A stretch of DNA of 64,000 bases from Fen-1058 sp964398185 (lineage in GTDB: Bacteria > Chloroflexota > Anaerolineae > Fen-1058): NCBI GenBank assembly GCA_964398185.1, contig CAYNML010000015.1, positions 1-64,000 of the forward strand, in the 5' to 3' direction. The notes below the pieces were generated by a model. It ran no database searches. It had not been told where the DNA came from and saw only the letters and a list, made by a program, of their open reading frames with translations. The translations under genes were made by a program, and so were the position numbers. This document shows, piece after piece, positions 45,007 to 54,311 of the stretch (position 1 is the first letter of the stretch; each line of letters opens with the position of its first letter).

Positions 45007-45618
45007 TCAGTCCTTAGCCGCCGCCCACACCTCGGCGACCGCCACTTCAAATCCAGCCAATAACACCGAACGCGCCGCGGCGCCCGCTTCATAGACTCCG
45101 GCTTCCACGTAGCGCGTGTCGTGCAGCGTCAGCACCACAATTTGTTTCTTCTGTGGATCAACGATCCAGTACTCGGGAATGCCAGCCTGCGCATACTCGC
45201 GTCGTTTTGTTTCCACGTCTAATTGACGGTTCTCAGGCGAGAGTACTTCAACGACCACATCGGGCACATCCAGAAATTGCTCGTGCAAACGATCAGCATG
45301 GCCCGGCAGGATGACGATCAGATCCGGCTCTCGAAATTTGCCCGGCCACAATCGGACTTTCAACGGCGCGAACAGAACCTCGGCGCCAGGCATGAATTGG
45401 CTTAAAAACCACAGCAACTGCCGGTTCAAGAAGGACACAATGCGTTGATGAGAAATCGTGGGCATCGGCAGAACCTCCAATTGGCCGTGTGAAAATTCAA
45501 TCAAGCGCGTTGTTTCCAGTTCAAGATAATCGTCTTCCGTCCACACGCCTTGATGCGGAAAGAGGTCGGCCAGTTCCCAGACCGGCTCAGTGGTTTGTTG
45601 TGGCACTGTGCGCAACAT
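45007..45618 (-). CDS. Uma2-family putative endonuclease (copy 2)
   Basis: A 203-residue Uma2 paralogue with the same core as copy 1: LKVRLWPGKFREPDLIVIL, DVVVEVLSPEN and QAGIPEYWIVDPQKKQI. GGAGG precedes the ATG. It lies 14 bases after the start of lipA's neighbour on the minus strand and is read before lipA. Function is unresolved for the family. Confidence 0.85.
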   Translation of the reverse strand: MLRTVPQQTTEPVWELADLFPHQGVWTEDDYLELETTRLIEFSHGQLEVLPMPTISHQRIVSFLNRQLLWFLSQFMPGAEVLFAPLKVRLWPGKFREPDLIVILPGHADRLHEQFLDVPDVVVEVLSPENRQLDVETKRREYAQAGIPEYWIVDPQKKQIVVLTLHDTRYVEAGVYEAGAAARSVLLAGFEVAVAEVWAAAKD

Positions 45619-45632
45619 GCTTCGCCTCCTGC

Positions 45633-46556
<924 letters not shown>

Positions 46557-46576
46557 AATAGATCTCCACAGGGGTG

Positions 46577-47158
46577 CTATTCACTTGCAAACAACTCCGC
46601 CACCGGAACGCTAAAGCCGGGCAAAACATCACCACCGCTCAACGTATCCTTCATGGTAAACCGTTCGACTTGTGTCACGGCGTGATAAACATATACCTGC
46701 TGCGTGCGCGGATCGATCACCCAGGCCAATTTCACGCCGCAGGTGAAATACTCGTCCAGCTTCTCCATCAGATCGCTCCAGGCATCATCCGGTGACATGA
46801 CCTCGATCACCAGCTCCGGCGCGACATCCAGATAACTCTTCGATTTGATCTGAGCCATCCGCTCGTTGGAAATGAAAGCGACATCGGCGGCGCGCACCGT
46901 GTCAGGATTGCGGCCCGTGTAGATACCAACTTCACCCGAAACGACTTCACCCAGTGCTTGCTTCGAGACAAAATTGCCCAGCACACGACCAATTCGATTT
47001 TCAATGCGACCATGCGTGAAACCAGTCGGTGACATGCGGACAATCTCCCCTTTCACGAGTTCGGTGCGCCCCAGATCGCCCATGCGATACAGTTCGTCCC
47101 CCGTCACGGGCGGCGCTGGTTCCATGGTGGCCGATGTCGGCAGCGCTTGTACAGCCAT
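46577..47158 (-). CDS. Uma2-family putative endonuclease (copy 3)
   Basis: A 193-residue Uma2 protein of a slightly different branch: the N-terminus has TGDELYRMGDLGRTELVKGE, and the active region reads VRAADVAFISNERMAQIK, PELVIEVMSPDDAWSD, KLAWVIDPRTQQVYVY. It ends 20 bases before lipA on the same strand. The divergence from copies 1 and 2 suggests separate acquisition rather than recent duplication. Confidence 0.83.
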   Translation of the reverse strand: MAVQALPTSATMEPAPPVTGDELYRMGDLGRTELVKGEIVRMSPTGFTHGRIENRIGRVLGNFVSKQALGEVVSGEVGIYTGRNPDTVRAADVAFISNERMAQIKSKSYLDVAPELVIEVMSPDDAWSDLMEKLDEYFTCGVKLAWVIDPRTQQVYVYHAVTQVERFTMKDTLSGGDVLPGFSVPVAELFASE

Positions 47159-47222
47159 AAGACTTGCCTCGCTTTCTACCTCAATTCTACGCCATCACTT
47201 CTCTCCCGGCAATGTGGGCCGA

Positions 47223-47495
47223 TCACGGAGCCGCTTGTATCACCATCCCGCCGAAACGCGCTTCAGCAGCGAAACACTTCACGTCATCGATGTAGCAGAT
47301 CGAACTGTCGTACGGCTCGCCGGTATCGGCATACGCCGCGCCATAGCCACCCGACAGGCTCAAATTGAAAAAGCGCAGCGGACGCCCGTCGAGCGAAACA
47401 GCCTTCGCCGCACAAGCCGCGCAGACGTAACGTGGATAACGCGGCAGCAGGGCAACAGACACACCGCAAATCGGACAGAATTGTTCGTCACTCAT
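47223..47495 (-). CDS. Small zinc-ribbon-type protein of unknown function
   Basis: A 90-residue protein starting MSDEQFCPICG. CPICG and CAAC, 17 residues apart, form a likely zinc ribbon; the rest (FFNLSLSGGYGAAYADTGE, SICYIDDVKCFAAEARFGGM) is beta-rich. Its ATG overlaps the stop of the CysS fusion gene by eight bases, suggesting coupled translation. I do not recognise the family. Confidence 0.65.
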   Translation of the reverse strand: MSDEQFCPICGVSVALLPRYPRYVCAACAAKAVSLDGRPLRFFNLSLSGGYGAAYADTGEPYDSSICYIDDVKCFAAEARFGGMVIQAAP

Positions 47496-49683
47496 CGTCG
47501 TGATAATGGGCAGCGGCTGGTTGCAGCAGCAGATCACGCCGATCCCCCCAGCGCTGCAGGAAGCGATAGAAATTGCGCTTGCTTTTGCGTTCGCGCTCGT
47601 CGGGCGGCGTGTGGTACCACAGGCGATGCTCATGCTCGATCGTGTTGGCGCGAATCTCCGGCACGACAAGATTTTTCATGCCGCGATCGAGGAAGCGCAA
47701 ACTGTAGTCCAGATCGATGTGCCGATAGAAACGGAACTTCTCGTCGAACAACCCCACCCGATCGATCTCCGCGCGACGGAAGGCCAGCAGGTACGCCTCC
47801 ACTGCATCCACTTCCGGCCCCGTGGAAGATTCGAAGTCGCGCAGATCGCCCGATCGGACGCCCCACCCGCCCACGAGTCCCACTTCTGGATCGCGCAGCG
47901 CTTGCTCGATCGGCGTGAAGATGTCGCCCGTCACCTCGATGTGATTGCCCAGCACGACAACGATATGCCCCTGGCTGCGCAGCAAACCCGCGTTCCGACC
48001 GGCTCCCTCGCCCACCCAGTGATCGATCCACAACGGATGCACTTCAGGATGTTCGTGCGCCAGTCGTTCCACCACAGCCGCGGTGCCATCGCTGGAGCCG
48101 TTGTCGATCAGCACAATCTCGATCGAGCGATCACCCTTGTGCGCGATGACGCTGTTCACGGCCCGCTCGATCTCATCGGCGTTGTCCCACGCCAGCAGAT
48201 TGATCGAAAACTCGCAGGCATCCGGCTCGACCAACATCGATTGGACTTCGCGCACATTCGTGATCACCTGCGGACGCGTGATCGGATCAACCGTGCCGCG
48301 CGCATGAACGCGCGAACGGTCAGGCGCATCATGCACGCGAAAACCCTCCACCTCGATCGAGGTGCGCATCATATCGCTGGATTGATACACGCCGTTCTTG
48401 CGAATCAAGTTCCGCGATGTGAAGCGCATCAGAATACCTTGTGGCACTTCGCGATGCGCTGCCAGCCAGTCCTGCAAGCCAAAACCCAGCACTTCATCAA
48501 ATTTCAACAACAAATGCTGCTTGCTGGCGGCCGGCAGCTGCGAGTGCAGCATAGACCAGGTGGACGCTAACGCTACCGGGATGTTCACATCGTCGGCCAG
48601 CGCCGCCGCGAAGTTGCTGACATGCTCGGCCTCGGCCCACTCGTCGCGTTTACCACCTAAGCCATCATATTCCAGCAGTCGCTCACGCAGGCGACCCAGG
48701 CCGCGCTGGGCGCTGCGCAGTGCATCGAAGGTGAAGTTCAAGCGCGTGCGGTAATGCGCGGTCGCGTACAGGTAACGCAGCGCGATCGGATCGAAGCCGC
48801 GCACCACAAGATCGACCAGCCGATAATCGTTGCGCGTCGACTTCGCCATCTTCAAGCCATCGACCAGCAGGTGCTGGCCGTGCACCCAGTAATTGACGAA
48901 CGACTTGCCCGTGCAGCCTTCACTCTGCGCGATCTCGTCTTCGTGATGGGGAAAGATCAGATCGACGCCGCCGGTGTGAATATCGATCTGCTCGCCCAGA
49001 TGCTTGATCGACATGGCGCTGCACTCGATGTGCCAGCCGGGGAAACCCTCTCCCCACGGACTGTCCCACTTCATCACGCGGCCCGGCTCGGCGGCTTTCC
49101 ACAAGGCGAAATCTTCGGCGGCCTGCTTGTCCGTGGCTACTTCGCCGCGCACGCCGCCCAGCAGCCCCGTCAATTCATTGCGCGACAAACGTCCATAGTT
49201 CGGAAACGCCGACACATCGAAGTAGATCGTGCCATCAACCTCGTAGGCTAATCGGTTGGCGATGAGCCGCCGGGTGATGTCGATCATCTCCGGCACATGC
49301 TCGGTCGCGCGGGGGAAAACATGTGCGGGCAGGATGTTGACCCTGGCCTCGTCCTCCATGAACGCTTGCGTGTAAAACGCGGCGATCTCCAGCGGCGTCT
49401 TGCCTTCCTGGATCGCCGCGGCGATCAGCTTATCCTCGCCCCGATCGAGCAGCTCCTGCCGCATGTGCCCCACGTCGGTGATGTTCTTGACGTGCTTTAC
49501 CTCGTAGCCGAAATGCCGCAGCGTGCGGCGCAGCCAGTCCGCCAGCATGAACGAGCGCAGATTGCCGATGTGAATGTAGCGATACACCGTCGGCCCGCAG
49601 GTATACAGCCGCACCTTGCCCGGCTCGATCGGGCGAAAGATCTCTTTAGCGCGCGTGAGGGTGTTGTAGAGACGAAGTTCCAT
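47488..49683 (-). CDS. cysS: Cysteinyl-tRNA synthetase with C-terminal GT2-like domain
   Basis: A 731-residue fusion. Residues 1-~470 are CysRS: Zn ligands C29 and later GWHIECSAM/HHEDE, the HIGH-type IHIGN (38-41), and KMAKS in place of KMSKS. The region that normally contacts tRNA is present but diverged (SRNLIRKNGVYQSSDMMRTS, EGFRVHDAPDRSRV). Residues ~490-731 are a GT2-like glycosyltransferase fold (FSINLLAWDNADEIERAV, IVLIDNGSSDGTAAVVE), but the DxD position reads VVLGNHIEV and the acceptor motif HIDLDYSLR. The GT half may be inactive or altered. The ATG at 49683 is preferred; an upstream GTG would add ten residues. Confidence 0.9.
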   Translation of the reverse strand: MELRLYNTLTRAKEIFRPIEPGKVRLYTCGPTVYRYIHIGNLRSFMLADWLRRTLRHFGYEVKHVKNITDVGHMRQELLDRGEDKLIAAAIQEGKTPLEIAAFYTQAFMEDEARVNILPAHVFPRATEHVPEMIDITRRLIANRLAYEVDGTIYFDVSAFPNYGRLSRNELTGLLGGVRGEVATDKQAAEDFALWKAAEPGRVMKWDSPWGEGFPGWHIECSAMSIKHLGEQIDIHTGGVDLIFPHHEDEIAQSEGCTGKSFVNYWVHGQHLLVDGLKMAKSTRNDYRLVDLVVRGFDPIALRYLYATAHYRTRLNFTFDALRSAQRGLGRLRERLLEYDGLGGKRDEWAEAEHVSNFAAALADDVNIPVALASTWSMLHSQLPAASKQHLLLKFDEVLGFGLQDWLAAHREVPQGILMRFTSRNLIRKNGVYQSSDMMRTSIEVEGFRVHDAPDRSRVHARGTVDPITRPQVITNVREVQSMLVEPDACEFSINLLAWDNADEIERAVNSVIAHKGDRSIEIVLIDNGSSDGTAAVVERLAHEHPEVHPLWIDHWVGEGAGRNAGLLRSQGHIVVVLGNHIEVTGDIFTPIEQALRDPEVGLVGGWGVRSGDLRDFESSTGPEVDAVEAYLLAFRRAEIDRVGLFDEKFRFYRHIDLDYSLRFLDRGMKNLVVPEIRANTIEHEHRLWYHTPPDERERKSKRNFYRFLQRWGDRRDLLLQPAAAHYHDDE

Positions 49684-49764
49684 GCTGAACCGATTCTGAT
49701 CCACGAAGTACACGAAGCAACTGCGCCGCGTTTATTGTATCACGTCCAATACCCTGTCACACGG

Positions 49765-49793
49765 TTGAATGCCTCGATCAACCGTGCTATACT
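49765..49793 (+). promoter_or_regulatory. Promoter of the TumE-type toxin-antitoxin pair
   Basis: TTGAAT (49765-49770) and TATACT (49788-49793) are 17 bases apart, giving a leader of about 15 bases with GAGGAG. Confidence 0.7.
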
Positions 49794-49813
49794 TTGCATG
49801 GAGGAGCACAAGC

Positions 49814-50095
49814 ATGGCCGTCGCAATGGAAACCATCGCACAGGGACTTCATCTCACTCCGGCAGAATTGGCGCAGCGCAGCTTGCTGGCCTATCTGGAG
49901 CGCGAAATGCGGGCAGTGCAGCTGGACATTGACGATCTGCACGATCGCTATCGAGTCAACACCGCCGCCGAATTGCGCGCCCAGATCGAAGCCCGTACTG
50001 TTTACAGCCATCCTGCCTGGGAAGAATACATCGAATGGCAGACGTTGGAGGCCCAACTGGCGCGTTTGCAGCGCTGGTCTGAGGAACTGCGGTGA
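49814..50095 (+). CDS. Putative antitoxin partner of TumE-like toxin
   Basis: A 93-residue helical protein (MAVAMETIAQGLHLTPAELA, RSLLAYLEREMRAVQLDIDD, HPAWEEYIEWQTLEAQLARL). It has no sure Pfam name but has the size, helical content and position of an antitoxin. Its stop overlaps the next start (GTGA), the usual layout of a toxin-antitoxin pair. The ATG at 49814 has GAGGAG upstream. Confidence 0.65.
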   Translation: MAVAMETIAQGLHLTPAELAQRSLLAYLEREMRAVQLDIDDLHDRYRVNTAAELRAQIEARTVYSHPAWEEYIEWQTLEAQLARLQRWSEELR

Positions 50096-50475
50096 TCTAC
50101 GACGACCTGGCGACTATCGCGCTCAATGAATTTGCCGACATCGTACAGCGCGCCGAAATGATAGGCCGCCGGGCCGCCACTCCGCTCAAGCTGCGCCTCT
50201 ACTTGCATGACGCAACTTTTCTGGATGTGTGGCTGAACCCGGCGGCCACCGATTACGCTTATCACTGGGAGCAGCGTGCCAAGCGCGGCTTAATTCATCG
50301 GTTCGACAACGCCCCCGATTTTCCGCACCTCTCGACGTTTCCGCAACACTTCCATGACGGCGTAGAGAACAACGTGAAAACCAGCAACCTCTCCGCTGAT
50401 CCCGCCGAAGCTCTGCGCGCCGTCCTGAATTTTGTGCGCCAGAAACTGGCCGACTACGAGCGCGGCACGCCGTAG
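50092..50475 (+). CDS. TumE-family (DUF6516) toxin
   Basis: A 127-residue protein resembling TumE/DUF6516 toxins: TPLKLRLYLHDATFLDVWL, then YAYHWEQRAKRGLIHRFDNA and HLSTFPQHFHDG. The GTG start at 50092 overlaps the antitoxin stop. TumE toxins inhibit growth; the enzymatic target is not settled as far as I know. Whether the pair is active is inference from intact genes, coupled starts and a good promoter. Confidence 0.8.
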   Translation: MIYDDLATIALNEFADIVQRAEMIGRRAATPLKLRLYLHDATFLDVWLNPAATDYAYHWEQRAKRGLIHRFDNAPDFPHLSTFPQHFHDGVENNVKTSNLSADPAEALRAVLNFVRQKLADYERGTP

Positions 50476-50477
50476 AA

Positions 50478-51881
50478 TCACTGGTGAATCGAATGCCCTT
50501 CCACCGCCTCCGCCGCTTCCATCATCGCTTCGCTCAACGTGGGGTGCGCGTGGACCGAGCGGGCCACTTCGTGCGGCGTCAGTTCATAGTTGCGCGCCAG
50601 CACCCATTCGGGCAGCAGCTCGGTCACTTCCGGGCCGATCATGTGCACGCCCAGAATTTCGCCGTACTTCGCGTCAGAGATGATCTTCACGAAGCCATGA
50701 TTCTCGCCCAGCCCCAGCGCCTTGCCGTTGGCCTGGAAGTTGAAGCGGCCCACTTTGTACTCGAGGCCGCGCTCCTTCGCCTGCTTCTCGGTGATCCCCA
50801 GCGACGCGACTTGCGGCTGGCAGTAATAGCAGCGCGGCATGCCTTCGATGTCCAGCTCCACCGTCTCCACGCCGGCGATGGTTTCCGCGGCCACAATCCC
50901 CATCGCCGATCCCACGTGCGCCAGCATCAACTTCGCATTCACGTCGCCGATCGCGTAGATGTTGGGCACGTTGGTGCGATAGCTTTTATCCACCACGATC
51001 GCGCCGCGCTCAGTCTTCACGCCCACCGCTTCCAGCCCAATGTTTTCGCTGTTCGGCGCAAACCCGATCGCGATCAGCGCTTTATCGGCCTTAAAGGTCT
51101 GGCCGCCCGCTTTCACCTCAACGCCGTCGCCCGCCGTCGCCAGCGATTCAACTTTCGTGTTCGTCAGCAGGTTGATGCCCAGCTTCTTGAGATGCTTCTC
51201 CAGTTCCTTGCTGACCTCTTCGTCTTCCAGCGGCGCGGCGTTGGGCAGCATCTCGATGATGGTCACGTCCGTGCCGTACGATCGGAACACGTAGCCGAAC
51301 TCCAGCCCGATCGGCCCCGCCCCGATAATCACGATCGACTTTGGCGGCTGCGTGATCTCCAACGCATGACGATACGTGATGATGGCCTGGCCATCGACCT
51401 CGACGCCCGGAATGCTGCGCGCCCGCGCGCCCGTGGCGATGATGATATTCTTCGACTCGATCACGCCTGTGAACGCAGTGCCCGCCACCGAGGGGGCAGT
51501 CTCGACCGCGGTGATCTCAACGTGCGTGGCATCCTGCAACTTGCCGACACCCTGATACACATCGATCTTGTTCTTCTTCATCAAGAACTGCACACCCTTC
51601 ACCAGCCGGCCGGATACATCGCGGCTGCGTTTGTGGGCCACCGCATAATCGAGTTTCAGATTCTCGAACGCGAAACCGAAGTCCTTGCCGCGCTTCAGCA
51701 GGTTGGCGATCTCGGCATTGCGCAGCAGCGCCTTGCTGGGAATGCAGCCCCAGTTCAGGCACACGCCGCCCAGGTGTTCCTTCTCCACGATCGCAGTTTT
51801 CAGTCCCAACTGCGCGGCGCGAATAGCAGCCACATAGCCGCCCGGCCCGCCGCCGATTACAGTCACATCATAAGTGGTCAT
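50478..51881 (-). CDS. lpdA: Dihydrolipoyl dehydrogenase (E3)
   Basis: The flavoprotein that reoxidises dihydrolipoyl-E2 using NAD+. Residues 9-15 are the FAD dinucleotide site (GGGPGG), with the redox pair C41/C46 in GGVCLNWGCIPSKALL. The NAD site is around IVIIGAGPIGLEFGYVFRSYG. The second FAD contact is NIYAIGDVNA, and the catalytic HAHPTLSE has His446 and Glu451. Length (467) is standard. CAGGAGACCTG precedes the ATG. It is the last gene of the dehydrogenase block and is separated from E2 by a toxin-antitoxin cassette. Confidence 0.96.
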   Translation of the reverse strand: MTTYDVTVIGGGPGGYVAAIRAAQLGLKTAIVEKEHLGGVCLNWGCIPSKALLRNAEIANLLKRGKDFGFAFENLKLDYAVAHKRSRDVSGRLVKGVQFLMKKNKIDVYQGVGKLQDATHVEITAVETAPSVAGTAFTGVIESKNIIIATGARARSIPGVEVDGQAIITYRHALEITQPPKSIVIIGAGPIGLEFGYVFRSYGTDVTIIEMLPNAAPLEDEEVSKELEKHLKKLGINLLTNTKVESLATAGDGVEVKAGGQTFKADKALIAIGFAPNSENIGLEAVGVKTERGAIVVDKSYRTNVPNIYAIGDVNAKLMLAHVGSAMGIVAAETIAGVETVELDIEGMPRCYYCQPQVASLGITEKQAKERGLEYKVGRFNFQANGKALGLGENHGFVKIISDAKYGEILGVHMIGPEVTELLPEWVLARNYELTPHEVARSVHAHPTLSEAMMEAAEAVEGHSIHQ

Positions 51882-51912
51882 CAGGTCTCCTGTTCAACAA
51901 ATAGCCTCCCGC

Positions 51913-52098
51913 CTACAGTGACGGAATGCCAAGGTCTTTACAAATTTTGCGTGCTAGCTTATCGACAATTTCAGCATGGCGCGGCACAGCTGAGGTCCGC
52001 CGATTTGCGGGATTCCAATAGATTGAATGACGTGATCCTTCTCGAAACAACACACAGCCCTGTTCTTGCAGATGCTTGATCAGCGCGTGGCGCTTCAT
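51913..52098 (-). CDS. hicA: HicA-family toxin (mRNA interferase)
   Basis: A 61-residue HicA protein with its typical opening and active histidine: KRHALIKHLQEQGCVLFREGSRHSIYWNP, then VPRHAEIVDKLARKICKDL. HicA cleaves mRNA through the conserved His in GSRHS. It begins six bases after the upstream HicB-containing gene's stop. Intact length and motif suggest function. Confidence 0.88.
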   Translation of the reverse strand: MKRHALIKHLQEQGCVLFREGSRHSIYWNPANRRTSAVPRHAEIVDKLARKICKDLGIPSL

Positions 52099-52104
52099 AG
52101 CTAA

Positions 52105-52674
52105 TCAGACGGACACCAGAATATCTTCTCGCACAAAGGTCTTGCCTTCGACTTCGCGCCGCGTCAACTCACGATTCGCTTCCAGCACTAGCTGGATCGC
52201 TTCTTTCAAGTTCTCCCGCGCTTCCGGTAAAGTCGCGCCCTGCGTGTTCGCGCCGGGCAATTCCTCGACGTAACCAATCCACCATTCGCCTTCTTGCTCA
52301 AAGACAGCGGTAAATTTGTTTTCCATTGTTGTCGTGCTCCCGTTGCGGTCGCGTTCAACTTCATAGACGGGCGCTTCGTCCGCCTCGCGCAAGCGCTTGC
52401 CCAATCCCAGCTGTTCATACAGGTCAGGAGGCTTTGGCCCGACGTAGAGCAGGTTGACGAGTTGTTCCTCTTCCAGCACGCGCCAGATCAAACGATGGTT
52501 ACGCGGCGGCCACATGCGCCAATAGCCGGGATGATCTTCCAGCTCTTTAGCTGCGTCTGGACGTGGCTGGCGAGTCAAATCATGAATGACCTGCCGCGCC
52601 TGTGCCCGAACATCGCCCGGCAATGAGTCCAGCATGTGCATGAAGCGGCGGTTATACCACAGGCGGTAAGTCAC
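52105..52674 (-). CDS. RelE/ParE-type toxin fused in frame to HicB antitoxin
   Basis: A 189-residue single reading frame. Residues ~1-105 look like a RelE/ParE-superfamily toxin (RLWYNRRFMHMLDSLPGDVR, KELEDHPGYWRMWPPRNHRL, EEEQLVNLLYVGPK). Residues ~117-189 are a short HicB antitoxin (AVFEQEGEWWIGYVEELPGA, ATLPEARENLKEAIQLVLE). GTG at 52674 overlaps the upstream stop (TAGTG). An internal ATG (52326) with a GGGAG nearby could make HicB alone. HicB directly before HicA fits a hicBA pair; the join with a RelE-like toxin is odd. Confidence 0.75.
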   Translation of the reverse strand: MTYRLWYNRRFMHMLDSLPGDVRAQARQVIHDLTRQPRPDAAKELEDHPGYWRMWPPRNHRLIWRVLEEEQLVNLLYVGPKPPDLYEQLGLGKRLREADEAPVYEVERDRNGSTTTMENKFTAVFEQEGEWWIGYVEELPGANTQGATLPEARENLKEAIQLVLEANRELTRREVEGKTFVREDILVSV

Positions 52675-52904
52675 TATTCGCGCGGCGCGGTAGCCGCCTC
52701 CCATTCTTCTGCTGTGGCAATGATCACGTCTTCTGGGTGGGCGCGTTGATACGCTTCCGCAATTTTAATCTGTTCGCTCAAGAAATCTTCTTCCGACTGG
52801 CGCTCGCGCAGAAACATGACGAAATCGAGCACCTCGCGCGCCAGCTTCTCCGGCAGTTGGGCAATCTCGAACTGGATCAATTCTTGAGCCGTCATCGACT
52901 TCAT
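52674..52904 (-). CDS. Putative antitoxin (DUF2281-like) preceding the RelE-HicB fusion
   Basis: A 76-residue protein (MKSMTAQELIQFEIAQLPEK, LAREVLDFVMFLRERQSEED). The opening helix pair, IQFEIAQLPEKLAREVLDFVMFL, resembles DUF2281-type antitoxins that pair with RelE/PIN toxins. The ATG at 52904 has GGGAGG upstream and a -10 (TATAAT on the minus strand at 52923-52928) close by. It is the natural partner of the RelE-like half that follows. Confidence 0.7.
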   Translation of the reverse strand: MKSMTAQELIQFEIAQLPEKLAREVLDFVMFLRERQSEEDFLSEQIKIAEAYQRAHPEDVIIATAEEWEAATAPRE

Positions 52905-52922
52905 CACGCACCTCCCACACCA

Positions 52923-52928
52923 ATTATA
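52923..52928 (-). promoter_or_regulatory. -10 element of the toxin-antitoxin cassette
   Basis: TATAAT (minus strand) lies 18 bases before the antitoxin ATG, giving the cassette its own start site within the dehydrogenase block. Confidence 0.5.
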
Positions 52929-52949
52929 CTGCGCGCCCGCCGGAAACAC

Positions 52950-54227
52950 TTACCCCCACGTCTCCAACCGCTGCTTGATGGCCGCCACAAAATTATCAGC
53001 GCTGTTGCCATCGAGGATGCGGTGATCGAACGTGAGGCCCAGATAGACCATCGGCCGGATGGCGATCGCGTCGACGTCGTTCTGCGTCACGACGACGACG
53101 CGCTTCTGAATCTGGCCGACGCCAAGGATACCACATTGCGGCTGGTTGATGATGGGTGTGGCAAACAGACTGCCGCTAGTGCCGTGATTGGTGATCGTGA
53201 ACGTTCCCCCTTGCACTTCATCGGGCTTGAGCTGCTTGCGCCGCGCTCGATCGGCCAGATCGTTCACGCTGCGCGCCAGTCCCAACAGGTTGAGCGAATC
53301 GGCGTTCTTGATCACCGGCACGATCAAGCCATCCGCACCCAACGACACGGCGACACCCAGATTCACCGTGCGGTGCAGCACGATGCCGCTCTCGCTCCAC
53401 GACGAATTCACCAACGGATACTGCTTCAGCGCGGCGATGGTCGCCATGGCAAAGTACGGCGTGAACGTCAGATTCGCGCCATCGCGTTCGAACGCGGCTT
53501 TGTTGGCAGTGCGATGCGCCACCACTTTCGACAAATCGACTTCGAACACGGTGGTCACGTGCGGACTGGTGCGCTTGGACATCACCATATGATCGGCAAT
53601 GGCTTTGCGCATGTTGTTGAGCGGCACGACGTCGCCATTCACAGCCGCCGGGGCCGCCGCCGGAACGATCGGGGCAACGGCGGCCGCAGCCGGTTTGCTA
53701 AAGAGTTCTTCCGTGGGGCGGAAGAGTTCGCCTAATCCCGGCTGCTCCCAGGCTTCCAGTTTTTCTGCGGGCGCACCCGCCTGCTTTTCGACGTAGGCCA
53801 GAATATCTTTCTTCGTGACCCGCCCGCCTTCGCCTGTGCCGTGAATCAACGCCACGTTGACGTTGTGCTCAGCAGCGATGCGCGCCACCACCGGCGAGAT
53901 GCGTGCGCTTGATCCGTTGCCGCGCGGCTCAACGTTAGATGCGGCTGGCACGCGTTCGGTTACAGGGGCCGGCTCGTCGATCGCTTCATTGGGCGCTCCA
54001 ATCAACGCAATCACCGTCCCGGCCTTCACTACATCGCCTTCATTGGCGTACAATTTCAACAGCGTGCCTTCGCCCGCCGCCGTGACTTCCGTCGTGACCT
54101 TGTCGGTTTCCACTTCCAGGATCGGCTCGTACAACTTCACCGGCTCGCCAACCTGCTTCAACCAGCGGCTGATCTTACCCTCGACGACGCTTTCCCCCAG
54201 TTGGGGCATGATGACGTTAGTCCCCAT
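52950..54227 (-). CDS. 2-oxoacid dehydrogenase E2 (dihydrolipoyl acyltransferase)
   Basis: A 425-residue core enzyme. Residues 1-~78 are a lipoyl domain with attachment lysine K43 (ETDKVTTEV). A Pro/Ala linker follows, then a peripheral-subunit-binding domain at ~118-155 (RISPVVARIAAEHNVNVALI, GRVTKKDILAYVE) and the catalytic domain from ~195 with HRILDG (His402, Asp406). ATG at 54227 is chosen over an in-frame TTG six bases upstream because GAGGGGAG is then correctly spaced. It transfers the acyl group to CoA between E1 and E3. Confidence 0.94.
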   Translation of the reverse strand: MGTNVIMPQLGESVVEGKISRWLKQVGEPVKLYEPILEVETDKVTTEVTAAGEGTLLKLYANEGDVVKAGTVIALIGAPNEAIDEPAPVTERVPAASNVEPRGNGSSARISPVVARIAAEHNVNVALIHGTGEGGRVTKKDILAYVEKQAGAPAEKLEAWEQPGLGELFRPTEELFSKPAAAAVAPIVPAAAPAAVNGDVVPLNNMRKAIADHMVMSKRTSPHVTTVFEVDLSKVVAHRTANKAAFERDGANLTFTPYFAMATIAALKQYPLVNSSWSESGIVLHRTVNLGVAVSLGADGLIVPVIKNADSLNLLGLARSVNDLADRARRKQLKPDEVQGGTFTITNHGTSGSLFATPIINQPQCGILGVGQIQKRVVVVTQNDVDAIAIRPMVYLGLTFDHRILDGNSADNFVAAIKQRLETWG

Positions 54228-54246
54228 TGCCAATCTCCCCTCTAGC

Positions 54247-54311
54247 CACGTAAAGCGTAACGAGTAAAACGTAACAACCGCCCTTACGTTTCACTTTTTA
54301 CGCTTCACGGT
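54247..54311. repeat. Inverted repeat of CGTAACGAGTAAAACG-type units
   Basis: The left half CGTAAAGCGTAACGAGTAAAACGTAA pairs with TTACGTTTCACTTTTTACGCTTCACG, with a few mismatches. It fills the gap between the E1beta and E2 genes. Confidence 0.65.

Noticed and set aside
50484..52079. Plus-strand open frame (531 codons) opposite lpdA and hicA
   Set aside because: It spans two recognised minus-strand genes and has the Arg/His-rich composition of an antisense shadow.
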